A stretch of 64,000 bases of DNA from Streptomyces sp. CB01201 (GCF_002803085.1 NZ_NNBJ01000010.1:62001-126000); one strand, 5' to 3'; shown: positions 16,173 through 26,088, counted from the stretch's first letter. The notes: generated from the letters alone by a model not told the origin. Translations and numbers: made by a program.

Positions 16173-16399
16173 TCGGCCGGCACCGCCGCGTGCTCGGGGG
16201 TCAACGCGCGGCGCCGGGATCCGGCGGGTCAGGAGCGGGGAGGACACCGCCGGATGGCTGAGATTACGCCCGTACTTGGCTGAAACGTAACCCCTGTGCA
16301 TGATGAGGGCCCGACGGAGCCGCGAGGCCCCGGGGGCTTGGTGGTTCCGGTGTGGTGGTGTGCGGTTCCCGCGCCGGAGCCGGGGGAGAGGGGGCGGTT

Positions 16400-16984
16400 G
16401 TGAGGACGGTCGGCGGGGGACTGCGGGCGGCCTACCTACGGGCCTGCGCGGCGCAGCCCGGATACCCGGAGGTCGGCGCGACCGACCGGCCGGTGCTGCC
16501 CGGCGCCGAGGCCGGATACCGCGTGTTCCGGCACCGGGTCCGCATCGGGTACGGCCAGGAGGCCTTCGAGCGGGCCGGGGACTGCGTCATGGGGTGGGGC
16601 GTGCAGCGCGGCGCCGGGTTCGGGGTGTACCCGGGCGCGCCCGCCGTGCCCGGCGCGACCGCGCTGGTCGTCCTGCGGCTGCCCGGGCTGCCGTTCCCGC
16701 GCGTTGTCATCCCGTGCCGCGTGGTGTGGACCGTACGCGCCGCCGAACGCGTCGGATTCGCCTACGGCACGCTCCCCGGCCACCCCGAGCGCGGCGAGGA
16801 GTCCTTCGTGGTGGGGCGCGAGGCGGACGGGCTCGTGTGGTTCGAGGTCGCCGCGTTCTCCCGGCCCGCCCGCTGGTACGCCCGGCTCGGCGGGCCCCTC
16901 ACCCGGCTGTGCCAGGACCTGGCCACCCGCCGCTACCTCCGGGCCGTGTCCCGGGCCGCCCGCGGGGGAACGCGGCAGCGGTGA
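16400..16984 (+). CDS. DUF1990 family protein
   Basis: About 194 residues. Family features include the YPEVGATD opening, YRVFRHRVRIGYGQEAFERAGDCVMGW in pieces, a central IPCRVVWTV strand, FAYGTLPGHPERGEESFVV, and the C-terminal FSRPARWYARLGGPLTRLCQD. The fold is probably a START/SRPBCC-like lipid- or small-molecule-binding barrel, judged from the strand pattern and family knowledge. I chose GTG 16400 over ATG 16352 because a G-rich site lies just upstream and the family begins here. No cofactor motif is visible and the function is unknown. Confidence 0.8.
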   Translation: MRTVGGGLRAAYLRACAAQPGYPEVGATDRPVLPGAEAGYRVFRHRVRIGYGQEAFERAGDCVMGWGVQRGAGFGVYPGAPAVPGATALVVLRLPGLPFPRVVIPCRVVWTVRAAERVGFAYGTLPGHPERGEESFVVGREADGLVWFEVAAFSRPARWYARLGGPLTRLCQDLATRRYLRAVSRAARGGTRQR

Positions 16985-17063
16985 GGCGCGTCTCCCAGGG
17001 GGCGCGTGGACGTACAGGAGGCGGTGGCACACTGGCCGCTCATTCGGTGAAGGGAAGCTGGTC

Positions 17064-18155
17064 GTGGCGATGATGCGGAACCTGCGGAGGGCGGTGCGCC
17101 GCGCCTACCGGCGGACCGTCGACCTCAGCCATCCGGCGCGCTCGCCCCTGGGGAGCGCGGTCGTCAACTGTGCCGTGTACGTCGACGGGGTGCGGCAGAA
17201 GGGCGACTGCCCGGTCGAGGAGTCGCTGCGCCGGGTGCGCGGGCTCGGGGAGGGGGCCTTCGTCTGGATCGGGCTGCACGAGCCGACCGAGGAGGAATTC
17301 GCCGGCCTGGCCCGGCTGTTCGGGCTGCACCCGCTGGCCGTCGAGGACGCCGTCACCGCCCACCAGCGCCCCAAGGTGGTGCCGTACGACGACACCCTGT
17401 TCTCGGTGTTCAAGACGTGCCGGTACGTCGAGCACGAGGAACTGACCGCCAGCAGCGAGGTGGTGGACACCGGCGAGCTGATGGTGTTCACCGGAGCCGA
17501 CTTCGTCATCACCGTGCGGCACGGCAGGCACGGCTCGCTGGGGCCGCTGCGCGAGGAACTGGAGCGGGAGCGCGAGCAGTTGGCCAAGGGACCCGCCGCG
17601 GTGCTGCACGCCATCGCCGACCATGTCGTCGACGAGTACCTCGCCGTGGTCGACGCCATGCAGAGCGACATGGACGCGGTCGAGACCGCGGTGTTCGCCG
17701 AGAACGCGGGGCGCGGCGACGCGGGCCGCATCTATCAGCTCAAGCGCGAACTCCTCGAACTCAAGCGGGCGGTCGGGCCCCTGGACCGGCCTCTCCAGAA
17801 GCTCGCCGGTGAGCCGGTGCCCTCCATCGACCCGCAGGTCAGGCCGTACTTCCGGGACGTGGCCGACCACCTGCTGCGCACCACCGAACAGATCGCCGCC
17901 TTCGACGGGCTGCTCGACTCCATTCTCCAGGCCCACCTCGCCCAGGTCACGGTGGCCCAGAACGAGGACATGCGGAAGATCACGGCGTGGGCGGCGATCG
18001 TCGCCGTGCCGACCATGGTCTGCGGGATCTACGGCATGAACTTCGAGAACATGCCCGAACTGCACTGGCGCTACGGCTACTTCATGGCACTCGGGCTCAT
18101 GGCGGCGGCCTGCTTCGTCATCCACCGCGGCTTCCGGCGCAACGGCTGGCTGTAG
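17064..18155 (+). CDS. CorA-family magnesium/divalent cation channel
   Basis: About 363 residues. The N-terminal soluble alpha/beta funnel (FVWIGLHEPTEEEFAGLARLFGLHPLAVEDAV) and long stalk helix (QSDMDAVETAVFAEN, IYQLKRELLELKRAVGPL) lead to two C-terminal transmembrane helices. The signature YGMNFENMPE lies between them; the GMN selectivity motif is intact. GTG 17064 has AGGGAAG seven bases upstream; ATG 17070 is an alternative. It functions as a homopentamer in the family, with cytoplasmic magnesium sensing. It is transcribed alone and converges with the S4 gene. Confidence 0.92.
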   Translation: MAMMRNLRRAVRRAYRRTVDLSHPARSPLGSAVVNCAVYVDGVRQKGDCPVEESLRRVRGLGEGAFVWIGLHEPTEEEFAGLARLFGLHPLAVEDAVTAHQRPKVVPYDDTLFSVFKTCRYVEHEELTASSEVVDTGELMVFTGADFVITVRHGRHGSLGPLREELEREREQLAKGPAAVLHAIADHVVDEYLAVVDAMQSDMDAVETAVFAENAGRGDAGRIYQLKRELLELKRAVGPLDRPLQKLAGEPVPSIDPQVRPYFRDVADHLLRTTEQIAAFDGLLDSILQAHLAQVTVAQNEDMRKITAWAAIVAVPTMVCGIYGMNFENMPELHWRYGYFMALGLMAAACFVIHRGFRRNGWL

Positions 18156-18173
18156 CCGGGTCCTGGACGGGCC

Positions 18174-18587
18174 TCAGCCCGCGCTGCGCCGGCTCTCCGA
18201 GAGGCCGCGCAGGCGTTCCATCTCGCGGCGGTCGCGCTTGGTGGGCCGGCCGAGGCCCCGGTCCCGTACGCCGGCCGCGAGGATGTCGGCGCGGGCGGGC
18301 GGCGGCGGGCTCTTGTCGATGTAGGCCTCGACGGCTACGGGGGCGCCGACCCGCTTGCGCAGCAGCGTGACGACCTTGACGATCCGCTCCCGGCCGTCCG
18401 TGCGCAGCCGCACCTCGTCGCCGACCTTGACCTGGTGGGCCGCCTTGACCCGCTCGCCGTTGACCTGGACGTGCCCGGCCCGGCAGGCCGTGCCCGCCTG
18501 GGAGCGCGTCTTGGTGAGCCGGACCGACCAGATCCAGCTGTCGACGCGTACGGGGCCGGTGCTGGTGCCGTTCGCTGCTTCCGCCAT
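18174..18587 (-). CDS. S4-domain RNA-binding protein (Hsp15-like)
   Basis: 137 residues. The S4 domain lies at residues 13-75: VRVDSWIWSVRLTKTRSQA, ACRAGHVQVNGERVKAAHQVKVGDEV in pieces. A basic C-terminal tail follows (GRPTKRDRREMERLRGL). The layout matches Hsp15/YrfH-type proteins that bind stalled 50S subunits with nascent tRNA, although the family also includes tRNA/rRNA binders. ATG 18587 is the only reasonable start. Its promoter region is shared with the DUF2277 gene, which is divergent. Confidence 0.85.
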   Translation of the reverse strand: MAEAANGTSTGPVRVDSWIWSVRLTKTRSQAGTACRAGHVQVNGERVKAAHQVKVGDEVRLRTDGRERIVKVVTLLRKRVGAPVAVEAYIDKSPPPPARADILAAGVRDRGLGRPTKRDRREMERLRGLSESRRSAG

Positions 18588-18719
18588 GCCGTCGACTCTA
18601 ATCCGCGGACGCGCCGGAGCCTCGCGCTTTTCCGACCCGGAGGGGGATCGGGGACCGGTCCGGGGGCCCGGCCGGAAGGGCCCGGGGCCGTTGTCAGTGG
18701 TGTCGGTCACACTGGAGGC

Positions 18720-18950
18720 ATGTGCAGAAGCATCAAGACCCTGAGGCCCCCGGCCATGCCGGAGGAGGCCACCGAGGACGACATGAGGGCCGCCGCCCTC
18801 CAGTACGTGCGGAAGGTGTCCGGTTTCCGGGCGCCCGCCGAGCACAACAGGGAAGTGTTCGAGCGTGCGGTGGACGAGATAGCCGAAGCCACCCGCGCGC
18901 TGCTCGACGGCCTTGAGGTGCGGGGGGCCGCGGCGCGGAAGCCGGCGTAG
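18720..18950 (+). CDS. DUF2277 family protein
   Basis: 76 residues starting MCRSIKTLRPPAMPEEAT, then MRAAALQYVRKVSGF and EVFERAVDEIAEATRALLDGL, matching DUF2277 along its whole length. The N-terminal Met-Cys-Arg is invariant in the family. The GGAGG at 18714-18718 is only one base from the ATG, too close to serve as a normal ribosome binding site, so the message may be leaderless. The function is unknown; it is a small, mostly helical cytoplasmic protein. Confidence 0.85.
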   Translation: MCRSIKTLRPPAMPEEATEDDMRAAALQYVRKVSGFRAPAEHNREVFERAVDEIAEATRALLDGLEVRGAAARKPA

Positions 18951-18990
18951 CCGACGAGCGAAAGGCCGGGGGTGCTCGGCCCGCGCCCGC

Positions 18991-19629
18991 TCAGGCCGCC
19001 GGTGCAGCCGTCGCCGGGCCCGGGCGCTTCACGACGTACGCCGCGAGGCCGCCCGCCGCGAACAGGGCGAGCAGGGACACGCCCGTGCCCAGCCAGGTCG
19101 CGCCGAGCCACTGCCCGCCGAAGTAGCCGAGCCCCACGCTGTAGGTGGCCCAGGCCACGCCCGCGAGCGCCGACCAGGGCAGGAACTCGCGGACCTTGCG
19201 GTGGGCCGCACCCGCGCCGAGGGAGACCACGGAACGCCCGGCGGGCGCGAAGCGCGCGATGACGACGAGGCTGCCGCCGCCCCGGCTGAGCGCCATGCCG
19301 AGTCGTTCCTGCGCGCGGGTCAGCCGGCGGGAGCGGGCGATCGCGCGCTCCAGGCGGGCACCGCCGCGCAGGGCCAGGCGGTAGGCGACCAGATCGCCGA
19401 GGACGGAGGCGGTGGCGGCGCAGGCGGCCAGGGCCAGCAGATCGGCGTGGCCGGCCTGGGTCGCGGAACCGGCGCCGGCCGCGGTGGCGGAGCCGGCGGC
19501 CGTGGTCGCCGCGGTGATCACCAGGACGCCGCTGGGCAGCACGGGAAGGAAGACGTCGAGGAGGACGCAGAGGGTCACGACGGCGTAGATCCAGGGGCTG
19601 GACGTCAACGCCCCCACACTCTCCAGCAC
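18991..19629 (-). CDS. DedA/VTT-domain membrane protein
   Basis: About 212 residues with five or six hydrophobic segments. Family elements: LDVFLPVLPSGVLVITAATTAA near the N-terminus, GDLVAYRLALRGG, the conserved FAPAGRSVVSLGAGAAHRKVREF reentrant loop with its arginines, and FLPWSALAGVAWATYSVGLGYFGG in pieces. DedA/VTT proteins act as lipid scramblases or flippases, for example of undecaprenyl phosphate. GTG 19629 has AGAGGAG upstream. The residue pattern supports the VTT fold, but the lipid is inferred from the family only. Confidence 0.85.
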   Translation of the reverse strand: MLESVGALTSSPWIYAVVTLCVLLDVFLPVLPSGVLVITAATTAAGSATAAGAGSATQAGHADLLALAACAATASVLGDLVAYRLALRGGARLERAIARSRRLTRAQERLGMALSRGGGSLVVIARFAPAGRSVVSLGAGAAHRKVREFLPWSALAGVAWATYSVGLGYFGGQWLGATWLGTGVSLLALFAAGGLAAYVVKRPGPATAAPAA

Positions 19630-19785
19630 GTTCGCTCCTCTGCGGCTTGTCGGTTCCCCGGGACTGAATACCGCGGTGTCGCGGGGAAGCGGCAGGGGCG
19701 GCGGTACAGCCGTACAGCGTACGCCCGGCCGTGCAGAAGTTTTCTGCCAGGGGTGGTGCCGCGGTGCGACGGCGCGTCGCGACAC

Positions 19786-19826
19786 GCCGCTGCCCGGAGT
19801 TCGGGGACCGAACTCCGGGCAGCGGC
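19786..19826 (-). terminator. Long perfect stem-loop after the DoxX gene
   Basis: Nineteen perfectly paired bases (19786-19804 with 19808-19826) around the loop GGA. It lies 33 bp beyond the DoxX stop codon. The rest of 19630-19785 holds nothing recognisable beyond the VTT gene's upstream region. Confidence 0.8.
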
Positions 19827-19858
19827 AGGCGCGTTGAGTGCCGGGACGGTGCGTCCGC

Positions 19859-20317
19859 TCAGGCGGCGACGGTCTCGCGCTGGGTGTCGGAGGCCGGCCG
19901 GGCGGTCCGGCGGGCGCCGAGGAGCTGGTCGAGCGCGAGCGCCCCGGGGCCGGTGAAGACCAGCAGCAGGAACGCCCAGCAGTACATCGCGGAGGCCTCG
20001 CCGCCGTTCTGCAGCGGCAGCAGCGCGTTCGACTGGTGGACGCTGAAGTAGGCGTACGCCATCGAGCCGGAGGAGACCAGGGCCGCGGCGCGGGTGAACA
20101 GACCGGTCAGCACCAGGATGCCGCCGACGAGCTGGATCACGGCCGCGTACCAGCCGGGCCAGGTGCCCGCGGGGATCGAGCCGCCGCCCATCGCGCCGCC
20201 GAAGACGCCGAAGAGGGAGGCCGCGCCGTGGCACGCGAACAGGAGGCCGATGACTATGCGGAAGAGGGCGAGCGCATAGGGGCGCGCGCGCTCGGCGTCG
20301 AGCGTGGGGGAAGCCAT
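19859..20317 (-). CDS. DoxX-family membrane protein
   Basis: 152 residues with four transmembrane helices: ALALFRIVIGLLFACHGAASL, WYAAVIQLVGGILVLTGLFTRAAA, LVSSGSMAYAYF and MYCWAFLLLVFTGPGALALD. The length and helix pattern match DoxX, a family linked to thiosulphate-quinone oxidoreduction and redox stress, but many members are uncharacterised. ATG 20317 has AAGGAG six bases upstream. An AT-rich 80-bp promoter region precedes it and contains a weak match to the iron-repressor box. Confidence 0.85.
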   Translation of the reverse strand: MASPTLDAERARPYALALFRIVIGLLFACHGAASLFGVFGGAMGGGSIPAGTWPGWYAAVIQLVGGILVLTGLFTRAAALVSSGSMAYAYFSVHQSNALLPLQNGGEASAMYCWAFLLLVFTGPGALALDQLLGARRTARPASDTQRETVAA

Positions 20318-20357
20318 GGGGGCTCCTTCGGTTGGGGACGTGACCGATGGGGTCCAC

Positions 20358-20372
20358 AGGTTAGGCAGCCCT
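20358..20372. promoter_or_regulatory. Weak IdeR/DmdR-like iron box upstream of doxX-type gene
   Basis: AGGTTAGGCAGCCCT matches 12 of 15 positions of the Streptomyces iron-box core AGGTTAGGCTCACCT. It is about 40 bp upstream of the DoxX start. One arm is well conserved and the other is poor. Confidence 0.3.
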
Positions 20373-20398
20373 CATTTGTGCTTGCAAGTTCAACATTC

Positions 20399-22075
<1,677 letters not shown>

Positions 22076-22183
22076 GTGATGCCCCCTCCGTCGCCGGTCC
22101 GTTCGTACGGTACGGAACGACGGAGGGGTACGACAGGTTTCAACGGCCTTGTGACGTAAGCCTGTTGTCCACCCGCTCCGATG

Positions 22184-22852
22184 TCAGCAGCCGTTGAGGA
22201 TGCCCTGGAGCGCGTTCTTCTCGGCGGAGTCGACGGTCAGGCTGTAGTAGTGCTTCACATCGACCCACATCCGGGCGTACGTGCAGCGGTAGGAGGTCAG
22301 CGACGGCAGCCACTTGGCGGGGTCCTTGTCGCCCTTGGCCTGGTTGACGTTGTCGGTGACCGCGATCAGCTGGGGACGGGTCAGGTCATTGGCGAAGCCC
22401 TGGCGCTGGGCGGTGGTCCAGGTGTTCGCCCCGGAACGCCAGGCCTCGGCGAGCGGCACGATGTGGTCGATGTCCACGTCGGAGGCGGCGGACCAGGTGG
22501 CGCCGTCGTACTCGGAGTACCAACTGCCGCTGGTCGCAGCACAGTTGGAGTCGGTGGTGACGTTCGTACCGTCGCGCTTGAGCACGACCTCGCGGGTGTT
22601 GCAGGTGCCCGACTGGGTGATCCAGTGCGGGAACTTGTCCCGGCTGTAGCCGGTCAACGAGCCCTCGGCCTGCACGGTGAGCTGGCCCAGATAGGTACGG
22701 GCGGTGGCGGCGCTCACCGGGGTGGGCGGCGAGGCCTCGGCGGCCGGGGCGGTGATCAGGGCGGCGCCCGCGGCGAGTGCGGCAGCGGCGGCGAGGACGG
22801 CGGAGCGACGCGCGTAGACGCGGGGCGTACGCGTTCCTATGGCGGCTGACAT
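22184..22852 (-). CDS. Secreted HNH nuclease (GmrSD/DUF1524-like)
   Basis: 222 residues. A signal peptide (basic start, then AVLAAAAALAAGAALITAPAAEA) precedes an extracellular domain. The HNH core is visible: DVDIDHIVPLAEAWRSG with the catalytic DHIVP histidine, then FANDLTRPQLIAVTDNVNQAKGDKDPAKWLP in pieces (N and K/D of the motif) and YRCTYARMWVDVKHYYSLTV. Two cysteine pairs (GTCNTRE, SNCAATS) suggest disulphides. The family is a common Streptomyces extracellular nuclease, likely for phosphate or nucleotide scavenging. ATG 22852 has AAGGGAG six bases upstream. It is divergent from the repeat tract and FetB gene. Confidence 0.88.
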   Translation of the reverse strand: MSAAIGTRTPRVYARRSAVLAAAAALAAGAALITAPAAEASPPTPVSAATARTYLGQLTVQAEGSLTGYSRDKFPHWITQSGTCNTREVVLKRDGTNVTTDSNCAATSGSWYSEYDGATWSAASDVDIDHIVPLAEAWRSGANTWTTAQRQGFANDLTRPQLIAVTDNVNQAKGDKDPAKWLPSLTSYRCTYARMWVDVKHYYSLTVDSAEKNALQGILNGC

Positions 22853-23155
22853 GCGAACTCCCTTGAGATGGGGGGTATGTGACCGGCCGCGGGATGGGCG
22901 GCCCGGCCAGCGTGACGGCGCCGGGTTGCCTGGGGATGGGCGCCAGGTAACAGCGTGGCGACATGGGCACGTCAGATCAAGAGTCCGGACGCCCCGGAGG
23001 AACAAGGGAGTTGACGCACCGTCGGCGCGGGACCGGCATCCGTCGGCGCGTACGCCGGACCGACGCCACGGGCGCACGACGGGAGCGACGGGCCGCCCCG
23101 AAGGGGCCCGCGGTGGGAGCGACAGCCGCCTCCACGCGGCACGCCGGGCGGGCGC

Positions 23156-23400
23156 GGCCCGAGCCGTTCGACGCCCGCCGGGCCGGATGCCGGGCCGGCT
23201 TGGCCCGAGCCGTTCGACAGCGGCTGGCCCGGATGCGGCCCGAGCGGTTCTGCACCCGCCGGGCCGGATGCCGGGCCGGCTTGGCCCGAGCCGTTCGACA
23301 GCGGCTGGCCCGGATGCGGCCCGAGCGGTTCTGCACCCGCCGGGCCGGGAGCCGGGCCGGCTTGGCCCGAGCCGTTCGATGCCGGCGCCCCCGGACGTCG
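23156..23400. repeat. Nested 35/46-bp tandem repeats (81-bp period)
   Basis: Copies of GGCCCGAGC(C/G)GTTC start at 23156, 23202, 23237, 23283, 23318 and 23364, so monomers alternate 46 and 35 bp and form an 81-bp higher-order unit. The 81-bp units are almost identical for two turns. It lies in the 633-bp intergenic region 22853-23485, where no gene is convincing; the rest is high-GC noncoding sequence. Confidence 0.85.
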
Positions 23401-23485
23401 GGCGGGCGCCGCCGCAGCCGTTCGACACCGGCTCGCGCTGGGAGCGTCTGCCCTCGCCGGGGGCCGTGCGTCGTACGGTGGGCGC

Positions 23486-24238
23486 GTGCTGCTGCCCGTG
23501 AACGTCACGCTCGGGGCCGTTCTGGTCGTCCTGCTCCTCGCCGCCGCCGGTGTCGCCGCGGCCGCGCACCTGGGGCGCCACCGCGAGATCCTGATCGCCG
23601 GGGTGCGGGCGGCGGTTCAGCTCACCGTGGTCGCCCTCGCGATCCACTGGGTGGTCGGCTCGGTGCCGCTGCTGCTCGGGTTCCTGGCGCTGATGTTCGC
23701 CGTCGCCGTGCGCACCGCGGGCCGCCGGATGACCGCGAACGCCACCTGGTGGTGGGCGGCCGCCCCCATCGCGGCCGGGGTCGCGCCCGTGGTGGCGGCG
23801 CTGCTGCTCACCGGGCTCGTCCCGGTCAAGGGCATCGCGCTGATCCCGGTCACCGGCATCCTCATCGGCGGCGCGCTCACCGCGACCGTGCTCGGCGGGC
23901 GGCGCGCGCTGGACGAGCTGACCGCGCGGCGCGGCGAGGTGGAGGCCGGGATGGCGCTCGGCCTGCTCGACCGGGACGCCCGCCTGGAGATCGCCCGGCC
24001 CGCCGCGTCCGACGCGCTCCTTCCCGGCCTCGACCAGACCAGGACGGTGGGCCTGGTCACCCTGCCCGGCGCCTTCGTCGGCATGCTGCTCGGCGGCGCC
24101 TCCCCGGTCCAGGCGGGCGCGGTCCAGCTGTTCGTGCTGGTCGCGCTCATGTGCGTCCAGGCGATCGCGGTGTCGGTGGTGCTCGAACTCGTGGCGCGCG
24201 GCAAGGTGCACCGCGAGGTCCGGGACCTTGGTCCCTGA
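23486..24238 (+). CDS. FetB-like (UPF0014/YbbM) ABC permease
   Basis: 250 residues with about seven transmembrane segments. Family elements: LIAGVRAAVQLTVVALAIHW, the MTANATWWWAAAPIAAG helix, IPVTGILIGGALTATVL, LLPGLDQTRTVGLVTLPGAFVGMLLGGASPVQAGAVQ in pieces (the conserved QTRTVGLVTLPGAFVG block), and a C-terminal helix. FetB is the permease of an iron-exporting ABC system in Escherichia coli; the FetA-type ATPase is not adjacent here. GTG 23486 lies very near the sequence GTACGGT, so the transcript may be leaderless. Iron export is inferred from the family. Confidence 0.82.
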   Translation: MLLPVNVTLGAVLVVLLLAAAGVAAAAHLGRHREILIAGVRAAVQLTVVALAIHWVVGSVPLLLGFLALMFAVAVRTAGRRMTANATWWWAAAPIAAGVAPVVAALLLTGLVPVKGIALIPVTGILIGGALTATVLGGRRALDELTARRGEVEAGMALGLLDRDARLEIARPAASDALLPGLDQTRTVGLVTLPGAFVGMLLGGASPVQAGAVQLFVLVALMCVQAIAVSVVLELVARGKVHREVRDLGP

Positions 24239-24271
24239 TGGGGCGCGCGCGGCATGCCGTACCCTTGAGGG

Positions 24272-24410
24272 CGCAGAAGGGGAGTAGCTCTTCGCCGGAA
24301 CGTCGACATACTGCCGAGTCCCTCAGGGGTTCTTGGCCGGCGCCCGGAGGCGAGTGCCCGCAAGGGACCCGCCAGCGAGACCTTCGGCCGCAGTGACATG
24401 ACCATTCATG
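24272..24410 (+). promoter_or_regulatory. yybP-ykoY manganese riboswitch
   Basis: The leader has the conserved first loop GGGGAGTAGC (24279-24288), then CGTCGACATACTGCC and a distal GCGAGACCTTCGGCCGC block, in the order seen in yybP-ykoY elements. A candidate -10 TACCCT lies at 24260-24265. It precedes a GDT1-type exporter gene by about 85 nt, the usual context for Mn2+-responsive control. Confidence 0.82.
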
Positions 24411-24493
24411 GCGCTGCCGTGCCGAAGCGACCCCGAATCCAGCTCGGAACTGCTCTCGGTGCGGCCCGCCCGACCGATTGAGGAACTCCTTCC

Positions 24494-25075
24494 GTGCTCA
24501 GCCTTACGATCATGGCGATCACCTTCGGTGTGATCTTCCTCGCCGAACTCCCCGACAAGACCGCGCTCGCGGGACTGATGCTCGGCACCCGCTACAAGGC
24601 CTCCTACGTCTTCGTCGGCGTCGCCGCCGCCTTCGCCGTCCACGTCGTCCTCGCCATCGCGGCGGGCAGCGTGCTGACCCTGCTGCCGCAGCGGCTGCTC
24701 CAGGCGATCGTCGGCGTCCTCTTCCTCGCGGGCGCGGCGATGCTGCTCTTCAAGAAGGGCGAGGACGACGAGGACGTGAAGCCGCCCGCCGACCAGTCGT
24801 TCTGGAAGGTCTCCGGAGCGGGCTTCATGCTGATCCTGGTCGCCGAGTTCGGTGACCTCACCCAGATCATGACGGCCAACCTGGCCGCCCGTTACGACAA
24901 CCCGCTGTCCGTCGGCATCGGCGCGGTGCTCGGCCTGTGGGCCGTCGCGGGCCTCGGCATCCTGGGCGGACGGACCCTGATGAAGCGCGTGCCGCTGCGC
25001 CTGATCACCAAGGTCGCGGCCTGTCTGATGCTGGCCCTGGCCGGCTTCAGCCTCTTCGAGGCGATCGCGGGCTGA
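24494..25075 (+). CDS. TMEM165/GDT1-family Mn2+/Ca2+ exporter
   Basis: 193 residues with six transmembrane helices in two homologous halves. Each half carries the signature E-x-G-D-(K/L)-(T/S): ITFGVIFLAELPDKTALAGLML near residue 17-25 and LILVAEFGDLTQIMTANLAAR near 118-130. Intramembrane acidic residues in these motifs bind the cation. GTG 24494 follows AGGAA. A yybP-ykoY riboswitch upstream supports manganese export as the main role. A bidirectional terminator follows. Confidence 0.9.
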   Translation: MLSLTIMAITFGVIFLAELPDKTALAGLMLGTRYKASYVFVGVAAAFAVHVVLAIAAGSVLTLLPQRLLQAIVGVLFLAGAAMLLFKKGEDDEDVKPPADQSFWKVSGAGFMLILVAEFGDLTQIMTANLAARYDNPLSVGIGAVLGLWAVAGLGILGGRTLMKRVPLRLITKVAACLMLALAGFSLFEAIAG

Positions 25076-25125
25076 CCTCCTCTGCCCCCCCGGCTGATCC
25101 CCGCCGCCCGTACGCGGATGACGAA

Positions 25126-25155
25126 AACGGCCCCCGTGGTAGGACGGGGGCCGTT
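25126..25155. terminator. Bidirectional terminator between GDT1 and HAD genes
   Basis: Perfect 12-bp stem AACGGCCCCCGT / ACGGGGGCCGTT (25126-25137, 25144-25155), 6-nt loop, with A-rich sequence on the left and T-rich on the right. It serves both convergent genes. Confidence 0.85.
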
Positions 25156-25189
25156 CGTTCTCGGGGCGGGTGCCTTGGAGGGCGCCCGC

Positions 25190-25864
25190 TCAGCCGGTGA
25201 TCTCCAGGCGCAGGGTGCCGTCCGCCTCGGCGGTGACGGTGAGGTGCGTGAGGTCGGGAACGTGCGCGGTGGGCTCGTGGGCACCGGCCCGGGGGCCCAC
25301 GCCGATGACCCGCATGCCGGCGGCCCGGCCGGCCGCGATGCCGGCCTCGGAGTCCTCGAAGACCACGCAGTCCGCCGGGTCGAAGCCCAGCTCGGCGGCG
25401 CCCTTGAGGAAGCCCTCCGGGTCCGGCTTGCTCGCGCCGACGCTCTCGGCGGTGACCCGCACCTCGGGCATCGGCAGTCCGGCGGCCGTCATGCGGGCCC
25501 GGGCGAGTGCCGCGTCGGCCGAGGTGACCAGGGCGTGCGGAAGGCCGGCGATGGCGGCCATGAAGGCGGGGGCTCCGGCGACCGGGACGACACCGTCGGT
25601 GTCGGCGGTCTCCTCGGCGAGCATCACCTTGTTGTCCGCGTAGTTCTGTTCCATCGGCCGCTCCGGAAGCAGCACGGCCATGGTGGCGTAGCCCTGGCGG
25701 CCGTGCACGACCTTGAGGGCGGCCTCCGGGTCGAGGCCGTTGCGCTCGGCCCAGCGGCGCCAGCAGCGCTCCACGACGGCGTCGGAGTTCACGATCGTCC
25801 CGTCCATGTCGAGCAGGAGGGCGCGGGCGGTCAGGACGGTGGTGGTCGTGGTGCTGGCCGACAT
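25190..25864 (-). CDS. HAD-IA sugar/glycerol phosphatase
   Basis: About 224 residues. Motif I LLLDMDGTIVNSDAV, motif II LPHALVTSAD, motif III lysine in GASKPDPEGFLKGAAEL and motif IV VVFEDSEAGIAAGRAAGM. These fit the subgroup of DOG1/GppP-like sugar or glycerol-3-phosphate phosphatases. A helical cap (residues about 25-90) covers the site. ATG 25864 has GGAG eight bases upstream. The exact phosphomonoester is unknown. A short leader reading frame lies upstream on the same strand. Confidence 0.88.
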   Translation of the reverse strand: MSASTTTTTVLTARALLLDMDGTIVNSDAVVERCWRRWAERNGLDPEAALKVVHGRQGYATMAVLLPERPMEQNYADNKVMLAEETADTDGVVPVAGAPAFMAAIAGLPHALVTSADAALARARMTAAGLPMPEVRVTAESVGASKPDPEGFLKGAAELGFDPADCVVFEDSEAGIAAGRAAGMRVIGVGPRAGAHEPTAHVPDLTHLTVTAEADGTLRLEITG

Positions 25865-25967
25865 CGGCGGACTCCAGGGCACGGGAGCGGGTGGCACGGG
25901 AAAACAGACGGGCGGCTCGGAAACAGCCGGGTGGCTCGGAAAGACAAAGGTGACCCCCGCCCGCCGG

Positions 25968-25991
25968 TCAGGGAGTACAGGCAGGGATCAC
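25968..25991 (-). other. Candidate 7-residue leader reading frame
   Basis: GGAGGAA (complement of 25996-26002) lies four bases before GTG 25991, which opens VIPACTP and stops. It sits about 104 nt upstream of the HAD gene. It could be a leader peptide or chance; no attenuator is evident. Confidence 0.25.
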
Positions 25992-26088
25992 TTTGTTCCT
26001 CCACGATACAAAACGCGAGGGGGGTTGTGCCACCCGGCCCCCTTGTGCTTGGCGGACGGGTGCCCCGGCGGGCGCGAGCACCGCGTTC

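Noticed and set aside
23156..23400. CRISPR array
   Set aside because: The repeats are GC-rich tandem copies without unique spacers, and no cas genes occur.
22972..23508. Open frames across the 81-bp tandem repeats, including an upstream extension of the HNH gene
   Set aside because: The period is a multiple of three, so frames stay open by default; the HNH gene has a clear signal peptide and ribosome binding site at 22852.
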